This document shows positions 45,878 to 54,286 of a DNA stretch of 64,000 nt, piece by piece. A model generated the notes under the pieces. It was not told the DNA's origin. It was given only the letters and a program-made list of their open reading frames with translations, and searched no databases. Origin of the DNA: a virus; IMG/VR virus record IMGVR_UViG_3300007512_002337, positions 1 to 64,000 of that record. One strand, written 5' to 3'. How positions within the stretch are numbered: position 1 is the first letter of the stretch; every line of letters begins with the position of its first letter. Both the position numbers and the translations under genes were made by a program.

Positions 45878-46872
45878 TTTACACTCCTTTTGTTCTTTGA
45901 CAATAAATCAAAATCACTCCTATACATCAATTCTGCTAAATCTTTAAATTTGTGTTTCGGCTCCCAGCCAAGCACTTGTTTTGCCTTTGACGGGTCGCCG
46001 AGCAATATTGGAACTTCTTGGGGACGGAAAAGTCTCTGATCAATTTCCACATACTGCTCTGCAGGTCCAAGGCCCGCTATATCAAAAACACAATCCAGAA
46101 ACTCTCTTACCGTATGTGTCTCGCCGGTTGCGATAACGTAATCGCTAGCAACAGGATGCTGCAACATGAGCCACATCGCCTCTACATAGTCACCTGCAAA
46201 TCCCCAATCTCTTTTTGCTTCTAGATTTCCTAGATGAATCTTTTTTTGCAGCCCTAATTTTATATTAGCTGCCGCCAAAGTTATTTTTCTAGTTACAAAA
46301 GTTTCCCCGCGTCGGGGCGACTCGTGATTAAACAATATGCCAGAAGAGGCATGCAGCCCATAGCTTTCTCTATAGTTGTTAACTAAATTGTGAGCAAACA
46401 ACTTAGCACAGGCATATGGCGAAGCAGGGTTGAATTTTGTTTTTTCATCTTGTGGAAACGTTTTACAGTCTCCATACATCTCTGATGAAGACGCCTGATA
46501 AAATCTACATTTAGGCGAGAGTTCTTTTATTGCGTTTAAAATCCTTAAGGTGCCCATCGCAATACCATCGACGGTATGTTCCGGAATGTCAAAAGAAACC
46601 CTAACATGAGATTGTGCTGCTAAATTATAAAATTCATCTGGCTTATATTTGTGTATTATCTTCCATATGCTTCCTGCATCATTTAGATCATAATATTCCA
46701 TATAAAACCTTGGATGGCCATATATGTGGTCAACCCTATCAGAATTGATGAGAGAGGATCTTCTTTTTAGGCCTATAACCTTATATTTCTTTTTTAACAA
46801 GAGTTCAGCCAAATAGCTTCCATCCTGTCCGGTCACACCAGTTATGATGGCGAGTTTCCTGTTTTCGTTCAT
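45874..46872 (-). CDS. gmd: GDP-mannose 4,6-dehydratase family enzyme
   Basis: A 332-residue extended SDR enzyme that removes water from GDP-mannose to give GDP-4-keto-6-deoxymannose. It has the NADP-binding [11 protein letters not shown] near the start, SSSEMYG with the Ser/Glu pair, the YxxxK pair in YACAK, and the Gmd signature [16 protein letters not shown]. The length is slightly below the bacterial average (about 345-370). It is followed upstream by an fcl-like gene (ATGA overlap), the classical order for GDP-fucose. However, the island also encodes heptose enzymes, and close Gmd relatives (DmhA type) act on GDP-heptose, so the substrate is not certain. No manC or phosphomannomutase is in the window, so GDP-mannose would come from the host. 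Confidence 0.92.
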   Translation of the reverse strand: MNENRKLAIITGVTGQDGSYLAELLLKKKYKVIGLKRRSSLINSDRVDHIYGHPRFYMEYYDLNDAGSIWKIIHKYKPDEFYNLAAQSHVRVSFDIPEHTVDGIAMGTLRILNAIKELSPKCRFYQASSSEMYGDCKTFPQDEKTKFNPASPYACAKLFAHNLVNNYRESYGLHASSGILFNHESPRRGETFVTRKITLAAANIKLGLQKKIHLGNLEAKRDWGFAGDYVEAMWLMLQHPVASDYVIATGETHTVREFLDCVFDIAGLGPAEQYVEIDQRLFRPQEVPILLGDPSKAKQVLGWEPKHKFKDLAELMYRSDFDLLSKNKRSVK

Positions 46873-47813
46873 AGTCCTCTTACCATGGGATAAATAGACT
46901 CAAACCACTCAATGGTCGAATCCAAACCCTGCTCCAAAGAAGTATAATTTTCCTCTCTCCACCCCAAAGATATGAGTTTAGAATTATCAGAGGGTTTTCT
47001 TTTCTGACCATCGGGTTTTTCGGTATCCCAAATAATATTTCCTTTAAAGTTTAATTTTTTGGCGATAATTTCAGCTAAGCTCTTAATGCTGTATTCTTTT
47101 GTGTTTCCAACGTTGATTGGCTCTGGGTCCGAATAATGATCCACCAAAAACAACACAATATCCACCAAGTCTTGAGCGTAAGTAAACTCTCTCACTGGAG
47201 ATCCGCTGCCCCACAAAACCACATCTCTCTTGTCCTCGCGAGCCATATATATCTTTCTTATCATGGCAGGAATTACATGAGAGTTTTCTAAATCAAAATT
47301 ATCGTGTTTACCATATAGATTGTTTGGAACAGCTGTGATAAAGTTACACCCATACTGTTTTCGATATGCTCTGGATTGAATGTCCAGCATTCTTTTAGCA
47401 TAGGCATAAGCAAAATTAGATTCATGAGGTGGGCCGGAATGAATCTGGTCTTCCGTTAAAGGATAGGAAGCTTCTGCTGGATATACACACGTACTCAAAA
47501 GAGAGACCACCTTCGCGACATGAAATTGCTTTGCTGCTTCGAGAACGTTTGTGTTTATTTGAATGTTTTTTAAATAAAATTCTCCCATATTTTCCATGTT
47601 TGCAATCAGGCCACCGACCTTTGCAGCCAAATGAATCACAATATCAGGGCGATGAAAGGCAAACAAAGAGATTGTTTGATCATAATCCGATAGATCACAC
47701 TCTTTAGATTCAACAAAAATAAACTCCATATGTCTACTGCTCTTATAAAAAGCAGACCCAACCATGCCGGAGGCGCCTGTAATTAAAATATTTGGCCTTT
47801 TAATAATTTTCAT
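46869..47813 (-). CDS. fcl: GDP-L-fucose synthase family (epimerase/reductase)
   Basis: A 314-residue SDR enzyme of the Fcl/WcaG type, which epimerises and reduces the 4-keto-6-deoxy sugar made by Gmd. Visible are [11 protein letters not shown] (cofactor binding), HLAAKVGG with IANMENM, the STCVYP strand, the YAYAKR catalytic pair, and [20 protein letters not shown], a strong family signature. It overlaps gmd by four bases and the upstream epimerase by 14 bases. With a GDP-heptose substrate the same type of enzyme acts in Campylobacter-like capsule heptose modification (established for that system); which applies here is open. Confidence 0.92.
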   Translation of the reverse strand: MKIIKRPNILITGASGMVGSAFYKSSRHMEFIFVESKECDLSDYDQTISLFAFHRPDIVIHLAAKVGGLIANMENMGEFYLKNIQINTNVLEAAKQFHVAKVVSLLSTCVYPAEASYPLTEDQIHSGPPHESNFAYAYAKRMLDIQSRAYRKQYGCNFITAVPNNLYGKHDNFDLENSHVIPAMIRKIYMAREDKRDVVLWGSGSPVREFTYAQDLVDIVLFLVDHYSDPEPINVGNTKEYSIKSLAEIIAKKLNFKGNIIWDTEKPDGQKRKPSDNSKLISLGWREENYTSLEQGLDSTIEWFESIYPMVRGL

Positions 47814-48714
47814 TTCCTTTTAAAACTTCTGAAATCCAGTCTAGGACATCTATCGACGGTGACCATCCGAGAAAGTCTCTTATTTTTGTAATATCTGCCA
47901 ACGTTTCTTCTGCTTCGCCCGGGCGCGGTGGAATAAACTCATATTTATTGCTAATATGTTTTGCGATATCCAGTATTGATATATTTTCGCCGCTACCAAC
48001 ATTAAAGACTTCTCCCACTACCCCGGGGGATGGAGAACATGCAGCAAGCAAGTTTGCCTCCACAACATCTCGGACGTGGGTAAAATCTCTTCTTTGTTCC
48101 CCGGTACCAACAATTGTCATGCTTTTGCCAGAAAAATGTTGCTTTAAAAACAGCCCCACAACAGGAGCGTAATGCCCCTTAAGAGGGCTCCTTTCTCCGT
48201 ATACATTAAAGTATCTTAAAATCACCGTCTCCAATCCAAATAGATTAGTATACATTTCACACATCTGCTCACCGGCACACTTGGTTACAGAATAAGGATT
48301 CAAGCAATCATTTGGCATGGTCTCCTTAAGTGGCGGCTTATTTTTAAGGCCATAGCCAGAACTAGTGCCGGAATAAATCACCCTCTTAACATTGTTGGCT
48401 CGTGAAGCTTGCAAAACATTGGTGGTGCCGACGACGTTCACTCTAGCTGCTAGAGCAGGGTTCAGTATGGCTGGCTGTATTCTTGATTCTGCAGCTAAGT
48501 GAAACACGCAGTCGGCACTGTGGAACAGCGGCTCTATTGATTCGTAATCACAGATGTCTAGCTTGTGATTCTCGGCCTTCTCATTAAAATAGAACTCTTC
48601 ATTGCACTCTGCAGAGAGATTGTCTATTACTGTTACATTGTTCCCTTCTTTTATAAGTTTGTCAACTAAATGACTTCCTATAAATCCATTCCCCCCTGTA
48701 ACTATACATTTCAT
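47800..48714 (-). CDS. NAD-dependent sugar epimerase/dehydratase (GalE/WbpP-like)
   Basis: A 304-residue extended SDR enzyme. TGGNGFIGSHLVDKL binds the cofactor; HLAAESR, the GTSSGYG strand and YSVTK provide the Ser-Tyr-Lys catalytic set. RYFNVYGERSPLKGHYAPV is typical of UDP-hexose 4-epimerases and related dehydratases. The likely reaction is 4-epimerisation of a UDP-sugar, but sequence alone does not fix the substrate. It overlaps the HAD-nucleotidyltransferase gene by four bases (ATGA). It is one of four SDR enzymes in the island, so several different sugars are probably made or altered. Confidence 0.85.
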   Translation of the reverse strand: MKCIVTGGNGFIGSHLVDKLIKEGNNVTVIDNLSAECNEEFYFNEKAENHKLDICDYESIEPLFHSADCVFHLAAESRIQPAILNPALAARVNVVGTTNVLQASRANNVKRVIYSGTSSGYGLKNKPPLKETMPNDCLNPYSVTKCAGEQMCEMYTNLFGLETVILRYFNVYGERSPLKGHYAPVVGLFLKQHFSGKSMTIVGTGEQRRDFTHVRDVVEANLLAACSPSPGVVGEVFNVGSGENISILDIAKHISNKYEFIPPRPGEAEETLADITKIRDFLGWSPSIDVLDWISEVLKGNENY

Positions 48715-49427
48715 TTTAAACTATCCTTTATCATATTTTTAAATTTTGTAGTAGACCAGCCGTGCGAACGATCAACATAACAAATAGGTATATCTAAACC
48801 CCTTCCTGTGTATTTTTCCTTCTCTCTATAATCATCTCCTAACATTCTAACACATATTTTGTTATTCTTTAAATAATCCAGTAATTCTGCTTCGGTCTCA
48901 TAAACATGAATCTCATCAACATATTTTATTGATTCAAGAATTTCTATTCTTTCCTCAAGAGACAAAATTGGTTTAATCTTATTTGGATTTTCTTGAGATG
49001 GGTCCTTGTGGAGCCCAACCACCAAATGCTTGCCCACCTCTTTGGCTCTTTTGAACACCTGTATATAACCGGGGTGAATCACATCAAAACTGCCAGCGAC
49101 AAAGGCACTTTCTCTTTTGTTTCTTATCAAGGATCTGTAATCATTTATGTTTATTGCTTTGTCATCAACAAAAATATCTGCATGGGGCTTCTTGTTCATT
49201 ATTAGTTCGTGATATTGAATTCCCCACTCTTTGAGTTGATTTGTGGTCTCCGCCGCCCAATCCTTACCAGAAACCGAGCCCCTAGCTGTCATTATTATGA
49301 TCGTATGACCCTCTAAATATAAGTTGTTAATGCTCAAGGCAACATCTACAAACAATTCTGCTTCAAGATAATTACCGTCCTCCCTCAAAGAACAAATGGT
49401 CCCATCTATGTCAAAACAGTATATCAT
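48711..49427 (-). CDS. fused HAD phosphatase and sugar-1-phosphate nucleotidyltransferase
   Basis: A 238-residue two-domain enzyme. Residues 1-100 are a HAD phosphatase: D6-I-D8-G-T, Thr47 in MTARG, a Lys in NKKPHAD (79-84), and D88-D89. Residues 107-238 are a cytidylyltransferase-fold domain: AGSFDVIHPGY, where the usual HxGH is HPGY (118-121), and a C-terminal RSHGWSTTK motif. In heptose synthesis the matching steps are 7-phosphate removal (GmhB type) and nucleotide transfer to heptose-1-phosphate (HldE C-terminal type). Its place next to the GmhA-like and kinase genes supports that role. The order fits consecutive reactions in one chain. An alternative is activation of another polyol or sugar phosphate. 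The nucleotide used cannot be read from the sequence. Confidence 0.8.
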   Translation of the reverse strand: MIYCFDIDGTICSLREDGNYLEAELFVDVALSINNLYLEGHTIIIMTARGSVSGKDWAAETTNQLKEWGIQYHELIMNKKPHADIFVDDKAININDYRSLIRNKRESAFVAGSFDVIHPGYIQVFKRAKEVGKHLVVGLHKDPSQENPNKIKPILSLEERIEILESIKYVDEIHVYETEAELLDYLKNNKICVRMLGDDYREKEKYTGRGLDIPICYVDRSHGWSTTKFKNMIKDSLK

Positions 49428-49928
49428 TCACACCGCCGTATGTAAAATTGCTTGATGGGTGCACTCAACAATACCATAATCGTCTGAATCTACCCAAAAT
49501 TCTAACTCGGAATCTTCTGCTCTAAATTCTCTTAGCCTGTTTCTTGGATCAAACCCTGTCAATATAATAAAAGAAATTTCTGTATCTCTACAAAATGTTG
49601 CTGCTTTAAAGATATTTTCACTTTCCCCAGATGAAGAGATTAAAATTACTAATGTTTTTTCTGTTTTAAAATCTTTTAAGAATTGGCTATATGCATGTTC
49701 CATGCCGTAATCGTTTATATAACAGGTAAGTCTTGATGGGTCAGAAAACGAAATGGCCCTTTTTCCCAATTGTTTCGTGTAGTCTTGCGAAATGTGGGAC
49801 GCAATACTGTTGCTTCCGCCATTTCCAAGAATTATAATATCTTCATAGTCTAGTATTATTTTCTTTAACGCCAATATCTTGTGTTTGTCTATTTTTTCCA
49901 AAGACTCTATAAAATTTGAAATATTCAT
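49428..49928 (-). CDS. gmhA: GmhA-like phosphoheptose isomerase (SIS domain)
   Basis: A 166-residue SIS-domain protein, shorter than E. coli GmhA (192). GmhA converts sedoheptulose 7-phosphate to D-glycero-manno-heptose 7-phosphate, the first step to NDP-heptose. Visible are LGNGGSNSIASH, SDPSRLTCYINDYG, the ISSSGESENI phosphate loop, and a C-terminal VECTHQAILH. By my alignment the metal-site residues H61, E65, Q172 and H180 of E. coli correspond to H45, D49, E155 and H163, so two are replaced by acidic residues. The subfamily is therefore distinct, and another ketose-phosphate substrate cannot be excluded. It abuts the phosphatase-nucleotidyltransferase and overlaps the kinase by four bases. 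Confidence 0.82.
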   Translation of the reverse strand: MNISNFIESLEKIDKHKILALKKIILDYEDIIILGNGGSNSIASHISQDYTKQLGKRAISFSDPSRLTCYINDYGMEHAYSQFLKDFKTEKTLVILISSSGESENIFKAATFCRDTEISFIILTGFDPRNRLREFRAEDSELEFWVDSDDYGIVECTHQAILHTAV

Positions 49929-50893
49929 ACAGTGTGACCCTCGACACCGGTGTCTACTATTTGTATCGGAATAACATTCGAATAAATGCTTGTTAAGAAA
50001 TTTTCATTTTGTTTGTCCCTGTCCATAAAAACCAAAAAATACCCGCCGTTGCCGGCTCCACATAAACGATGAGCCAAAATTCTATCTTCATTTTGCAACG
50101 AATCTTCTATATTTTTGAGAAACAAGTTTTCAGTAATAACTCTAGAAATCTTCTTTTTTACTTCCCAGCCCTCATTTATCGTTTTACAAAACGAAACCAT
50201 GTCTTTGGATTTAATATTTTCTTCCATCTCATCAACCAAACTTAATAAGAGGCGCCTGTTGTCTTGGGGACCCTCATCAAAAGTCTTCAGAACATCAGTG
50301 GATCTTCTGGTTACGCCGGTGTGAATAAGGAACATGTCCATTGACTCAAAAATTTCTTTAGGCAAAAAACTGATCGACGGATCAGTGTCTTTTTTAAATA
50401 TCATTTTCTTTAAAGCACCTAACCCACAGCCGTACGGGTCCTGGTGTCCCGTAAGTGGATTAAAACTTCTCTCTAGCTGAAGTGAAAGTTTACACATCTC
50501 ATGTGCTGATAAGTTCATCTCCTTTATCATTGAGATTGCCTTAATGAAAGCGATTGTGTAAGAAGAGGACGAAGCCAATCCCGAACCTCTAGAGAAAACA
50601 TCTCCTGTAAAGGTGCAAGTAACCGGTGGCGCTGCAAAATGTTGTAGCACTTCTCGGGCGACATCATTTTGTATTTCGCAGACTTTCCCCACCTCTTCTC
50701 TTGTCGTATAATTGATGATATATTTATTGGAACTCCTGTTAAACCCGAAAACATCATTATGAACAGCAATATAGGTGTAAAGATTGCACGGAAAACTTAC
50801 AACTGCCCCGTAATCGTTTTGCTCCAAAAAGCCTTCCAGGTCAGTGGAGCCCCCTGCTAAAGAAATTCTCAATGGACACTTTGCTATAATCAT
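49925..50893 (-). CDS. hddA: D-glycero-D-manno-heptose 7-phosphate kinase (HddA-like GHMP kinase)
   Basis: A 322-residue GHMP-family kinase expected to phosphorylate heptose 7-phosphate at C1. The N-terminal CPLRISLAGGSTDL is typical of HddA-like kinases. The ATP loop is GSGLASSSS near residue 106, and the C-terminal GHMP motif is LCGAGNGGYFL. HddA homologues occur with GmhA in GDP-heptose operons of capsule and S-layer systems. Here it lies directly before the GmhA-like gene (four-base overlap). The canonical HddC guanylyltransferase is missing; the fused enzyme downstream may take its place. L-fucose kinase is a related family, but the GmhA neighbour favours heptose. Confidence 0.85.
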   Translation of the reverse strand: MIIAKCPLRISLAGGSTDLEGFLEQNDYGAVVSFPCNLYTYIAVHNDVFGFNRSSNKYIINYTTREEVGKVCEIQNDVAREVLQHFAAPPVTCTFTGDVFSRGSGLASSSSYTIAFIKAISMIKEMNLSAHEMCKLSLQLERSFNPLTGHQDPYGCGLGALKKMIFKKDTDPSISFLPKEIFESMDMFLIHTGVTRRSTDVLKTFDEGPQDNRRLLLSLVDEMEENIKSKDMVSFCKTINEGWEVKKKISRVITENLFLKNIEDSLQNEDRILAHRLCGAGNGGYFLVFMDRDKQNENFLTSIYSNVIPIQIVDTGVEGHTV

Positions 50894-50896
50894 ATC

Positions 50897-51892
50897 CTAT
50901 CCTACGAATACTTCTCTAAATTGATTCATGACGTTTTCCGGCGAGTAAGTGTCTTTATAAATGTCCCACTCTTTCTTAATGATATCACTTCTATCTAAAT
51001 TTATTAAGATATTATGTAAGTCTTTGGGCCCCTTATAGTATATTCCTGCAGGTCCAAGAAGATCGATGTGGCCCGTATCATAATGCGCTGGTGGCTCATC
51101 CGGGTTCCACGTTACTACTGGTTTATTTTGAGTTGAAGCCTCGGCAACTGTTAATGGGAATATTTCGCCATCATACCTAGCGTGCATAAAAAAGTCTCCA
51201 GTATTAACAAATTTTAATATCTTACTCAGATCAGAAGTCCAATCAAGAAAAAGTACCCTAGAATGATCAATAAATTTCTTGGTATTTAAGAAGATAAACC
51301 AAAGATCTGATCTCTCCTTTAAAGACTTTTCAATTTCTTCGTGTACAAAACCCAAACTAAATGTATCATTTCCTCCGTGTCGAAACCCAACAAGTGCATC
51401 TTTTGGAATCCCAAGTTCCTCCCTATAGTTGTCTGATGGGTTTAGTTTTTCATAGTCGACTATGTGGTCAACCCACGGATGAAAGAGTCCGTGCTTTTTA
51501 CTAATATATTTACAAACTCCCGCATATACACTTCCGTGAGGCTCGTCCATCCTAAATATACAATGTGCGGCTGATGGACAGTCCAAATTTGTTAAAATCC
51601 CATCGTCCTCTCCGCCTTTTATGGCATATAGAAAATCAACATTTTCTTTGGAAATTAAATTATTAAAATACCTTACAATTTCAATATTCTTGCCATCTGG
51701 TTGCCATACATCTGGATACAAGTGAACATCAAACTCTCTTTCGAATCTAGACAGAGTTGGAGTAGGTCTTGAAGATGTTGATACGATTATGGGATCCCAA
51801 CCTAAAATCTCTCTAGCATATTTGGCATATTTATAAAGACAAATTTCAGTACCTCTAGAACCCAGTTGGTATGAGTGTAAAACTATCTTCAT
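50897..51892 (-). CDS. glycosyltransferase, GT-B fold (GT4-like)
   Basis: A 331-residue protein with a GT-B layout. The N-terminal domain opens with a strand and a Gly-rich turn (MKIVLHSYQLGSRGTEICLY). The C-terminal domain contains the donor-binding region (LGIPKDALVGFRHGGNDTF) and 'HARYDGEIFPLTVAEA', the usual 'GE.FpL...EA' motif of GT4-type enzymes. The start at 50893's upstream neighbour is not overlapped; the kinase begins three bases after this gene's stop. It would transfer a sugar to a growing glycan. Donor and acceptor are unknown. Confidence 0.78.
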   Translation of the reverse strand: MKIVLHSYQLGSRGTEICLYKYAKYAREILGWDPIIVSTSSRPTPTLSRFEREFDVHLYPDVWQPDGKNIEIVRYFNNLISKENVDFLYAIKGGEDDGILTNLDCPSAAHCIFRMDEPHGSVYAGVCKYISKKHGLFHPWVDHIVDYEKLNPSDNYREELGIPKDALVGFRHGGNDTFSLGFVHEEIEKSLKERSDLWFIFLNTKKFIDHSRVLFLDWTSDLSKILKFVNTGDFFMHARYDGEIFPLTVAEASTQNKPVVTWNPDEPPAHYDTGHIDLLGPAGIYYKGPKDLHNILINLDRSDIIKKEWDIYKDTYSPENVMNQFREVFVG

Positions 51893-52863
51893 ACTTTATC
51901 TTTCCAAAAATCTACAACTTCTTCAACCACATCATCCACAAGTTTTGTAGGTTGCCACCCTAAAAGATTCATTATTTTTTCACTATCGGGAATTTTCTCC
52001 GGAGCTTCAGCAAAAAGAGGTCCGTGTAAAATAGTTGGGTCAACATGAGTGATCTGTGAATCAGAGGCCGTTAGTTCTTTTACTTTTTCCGCTAAATATA
52101 ATATCGTTTGCTCGTTTTGTGGGTTACCCACATTCCATTCTTGGTTCCAGAATTCATCTTTTGCGGTTGAGGCTAAGAAGATTCCCTGAATAATATCTTT
52201 GACCCAAGTAAACGCTCTGATCTGACTACCTGAGTAGTATACCGTTATGTCATCTCCCTTTAGAGCCTGGTGTACAAACCTTGGTAACACGAACCCTCCG
52301 TTTGGCAGCTGGTATTCACCTGTTACATTAAATGGGCGAATTATTTGATACTTAAATTCTTTATCCACTTTTCCGACATTGGTTAGAACAATTTCTGATA
52401 GTAATTTAGCCATAGAGTACTCGTTCCTTACCGTGAACTCGCCTCTCAGCACCTTGTCTCCCTCTTCCTTTAAATAAGTTTTTCCATCTCTGTGTCCATA
52501 AATCTCAGATGTCGATATAAAAACCAAAGGACAATTGCTGTGTTTTACGGCACCAATAGCCCAATATATATCTTCTAAAATAATTTTTGCCATTTGGCCC
52601 GAGTGTTTTAGGACTCCAACTGGGCCAACTGGGGAGGCAAGATGGAGTATCATGTCAAACTTTGGCATCTCTGTGTATTTTGTTTCGAGTATATCTTTTG
52701 TTATTACGTTTTCTGCTTTTTTTGCAATCTCGTGATATTGATCAATAGCGTTTGTGGAAAGGTTATCAATAACATGTATTTCCCAACCTTCTGAATGCCA
52801 CTTTTCTATACAGTGCGTTCCTATGAATCCGAGACCTCCGGTTATTAATATCTTTTTTTTCAT
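51889..52863 (-). CDS. NAD-dependent epimerase/dehydratase (UDP-glucuronate decarboxylase-like)
   Basis: A 324-residue extended SDR enzyme. The cofactor motif is TGGLGFIGTHCIEKW, the catalytic strand is STSEIYG, and the YxxxK pair is in YSMAK. LHLASPVGPVG recalls UDP-xylose synthase-type enzymes ('LASPASP'), so UDP-glucuronate decarboxylase or a related dehydratase is a fair guess. The N-terminus is not extended. It overlaps both neighbours by four bases. It is the only SDR of the island placed among glycosyltransferases rather than with gmd and fcl, so it may supply the donor for one of them. Confidence 0.8.
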   Translation of the reverse strand: MKKKILITGGLGFIGTHCIEKWHSEGWEIHVIDNLSTNAIDQYHEIAKKAENVITKDILETKYTEMPKFDMILHLASPVGPVGVLKHSGQMAKIILEDIYWAIGAVKHSNCPLVFISTSEIYGHRDGKTYLKEEGDKVLRGEFTVRNEYSMAKLLSEIVLTNVGKVDKEFKYQIIRPFNVTGEYQLPNGGFVLPRFVHQALKGDDITVYYSGSQIRAFTWVKDIIQGIFLASTAKDEFWNQEWNVGNPQNEQTILYLAEKVKELTASDSQITHVDPTILHGPLFAEAPEKIPDSEKIMNLLGWQPTKLVDDVVEEVVDFWKDKV

Positions 52864-53591
52864 CTGTAGTTCTCCTGAATTTTTTTATTTTCGAGCCATG
52901 CTGAGCCGGGTGGACCAGAATTTGGCCTGTCGTAATCTACACCCAAGATAGAAGATGACCAAGGTAGCCAAGTTTTTTCTATGTCTTTTCGTGCGGCGCC
53001 TAAGGTCTTATCCCATTCACTATAAGTATCTTCTTTAACTTTTTTTAAAATCATATCAGACCCTATAGACCATTTCTTATTAAAGTGGGGTTCCGAGAGG
53101 GCACATTTATCGTTTTGTTGTAATGGTGACTTCCAAGAATAGTCATAAGTTCCTTCTTGACTTTCATATAAGGCCAAGTCTGCTTGTTTTATTCTAAATA
53201 CCCAATCCCTATCTTCCCAGCCACCATTAAAAAATCTTTCATCCCACCAGCCAATTTTCCTTATTAACTGCTTTGAAAAACCCATAAAACCAACGTTATA
53301 CATAAAAGAGCAGGCATATCCGTTTTCTAAATGCTCTATTATTTTCTCGACTTCTGTTACACTAGGAGAGCACCGATCATTTATTAAAATTACAAACTCT
53401 GTTGGCGAAGTTGCTATCGAATGATTTATAAGTCGAGAATAACTAGGGTAGGCAAATGGATATCTGTCTATACGATTATTCCAGGCAATATTATACTTTT
53501 GCTCTAAAGGTTCTAAGGCCTCCATCTGAGCAAAAACGATACTGCGATCGCAGCCACAATGCAGGCATATTGTTATATCTTTTAGTTTCAA
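52860..53591 (-). CDS. glycosyltransferase, GT-A fold (GT2-like)
   Basis: A GT-A type enzyme of about 243 residues. It has an N-terminal strand (DITICLHCGCDRSIVFAQ), a 'VILINDRCSP' segment where the metal-binding DxD is expected, and GGWEDRDWVFRI, the acidic 'ED' motif typical of GT2/GT27-like enzymes. I place the start at TTG 53591. It forms a TTGA overlap with the upstream methyltransferase stop and has GGAG six bases before it (53598-53601). An in-frame TTG at 53603 has no such site. Cys-rich beginning and Trp-rich end are unusual but not decisive. Substrate unknown. Confidence 0.78.
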   Translation of the reverse strand: MKLKDITICLHCGCDRSIVFAQMEALEPLEQKYNIAWNNRIDRYPFAYPSYSRLINHSIATSPTEFVILINDRCSPSVTEVEKIIEHLENGYACSFMYNVGFMGFSKQLIRKIGWWDERFFNGGWEDRDWVFRIKQADLALYESQEGTYDYSWKSPLQQNDKCALSEPHFNKKWSIGSDMILKKVKEDTYSEWDKTLGAARKDIEKTWLPWSSSILGVDYDRPNSGPPGSAWLENKKIQENYR

Positions 53592-54286
53592 GCTTTTCTC
53601 CAAAAAATACTAGAACCATCAATATAGCACATCTCCCCTTGTATGTCAAACTTATTTCGATAATCTACTACAGCTTTTTGGGCTCCGGGCAACAGCCAGT
53701 CATCAACTATCAGGTATCCCCCAGCAGAAAGACGAGGATATAAGTTTTCCAAAGCGACCCAAGTAGATTCATACATATCTCCGTCCAACCTGATTAAAGA
53801 GAAGGTTTCTTCGTGCAAAGTTGGCATAGTGTCCTGAAACCAGCCCTTCAAAAAGATAATATCTTGTGATAACAAGTCGTATGATTTGAAATTGGATATT
53901 ACTTCCTCTAAAGAAACATTTAGATCCTGATATGTCCAGTGCATGTCTCCGAGATCTGCTGGATACTTTTCAGCGTTGGGCTTTGGCAAACCGCAAAAAG
54001 AATCCGCCACATATACTTTTCTTTTTTCGCCTTGTGCTTTTACTAAACCTGCCATGAAAATTGTTGCGCCGCCGCGCCAGACGCCTGTCTCTATGAGGGC
54101 GCCTGGGATTGAGTCTTTTATTATATTTTCATAACAAAACTGTATATTGTTTAATCTTTTTAAGCCAATCATGGTATGTGCCAAAACGGGGTGAACCGTT
54201 CCGTTTATCAGGCCGTCAGTTAAAGGCTCATAAATAACATTTAAAACGCTTTTTTTTAGCAAGTCTAAATAAAGTTTGTTTTCCAT
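53588..54286 (-). CDS. TylF/MycF-type O-methyltransferase
   Basis: An SAM-dependent methyltransferase of about 232 residues in the TylF (macrocin O-methyltransferase) family, which methylates sugar hydroxyls. Motifs are GALIETGVWRGGATIFMAG (SAM site), VADSFCGLPKP, and LIRLDGDMYEST with LIVDDW (metal and SAM contacts, Asp-rich). The start is ATG 54286 with GGAG eight bases upstream; a longer reading to 54367 only runs through the upstream gene's end and lacks support. The neighbours are glycosyltransferases, so it probably methylates a sugar of the same glycan, possibly as a chain cap. Confidence 0.88.
   Translation of the reverse strand: MENKLYLDLLKKSVLNVIYEPLTDGLINGTVHPVLAHTMIGLKRLNNIQFCYENIIKDSIPGALIETGVWRGGATIFMAGLVKAQGEKRKVYVADSFCGLPKPNAEKYPADLGDMHWTYQDLNVSLEEVISNFKSYDLLSQDIIFLKGWFQDTMPTLHEETFSLIRLDGDMYESTWVALENLYPRLSAGGYLIVDDWLLPGAQKAVVDYRNKFDIQGEMCYIDGSSIFWRKA
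53598..53601 (-). promoter_or_regulatory. ribosome binding site for the TTG start at 53591
   Basis: GGAG on the minus strand, six bases before TTG, inside the last codons of the methyltransferase gene. It favours the TTG at 53591 over the TTG at 53603 and keeps the four-base overlap seen throughout the operon. Confidence 0.65.
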
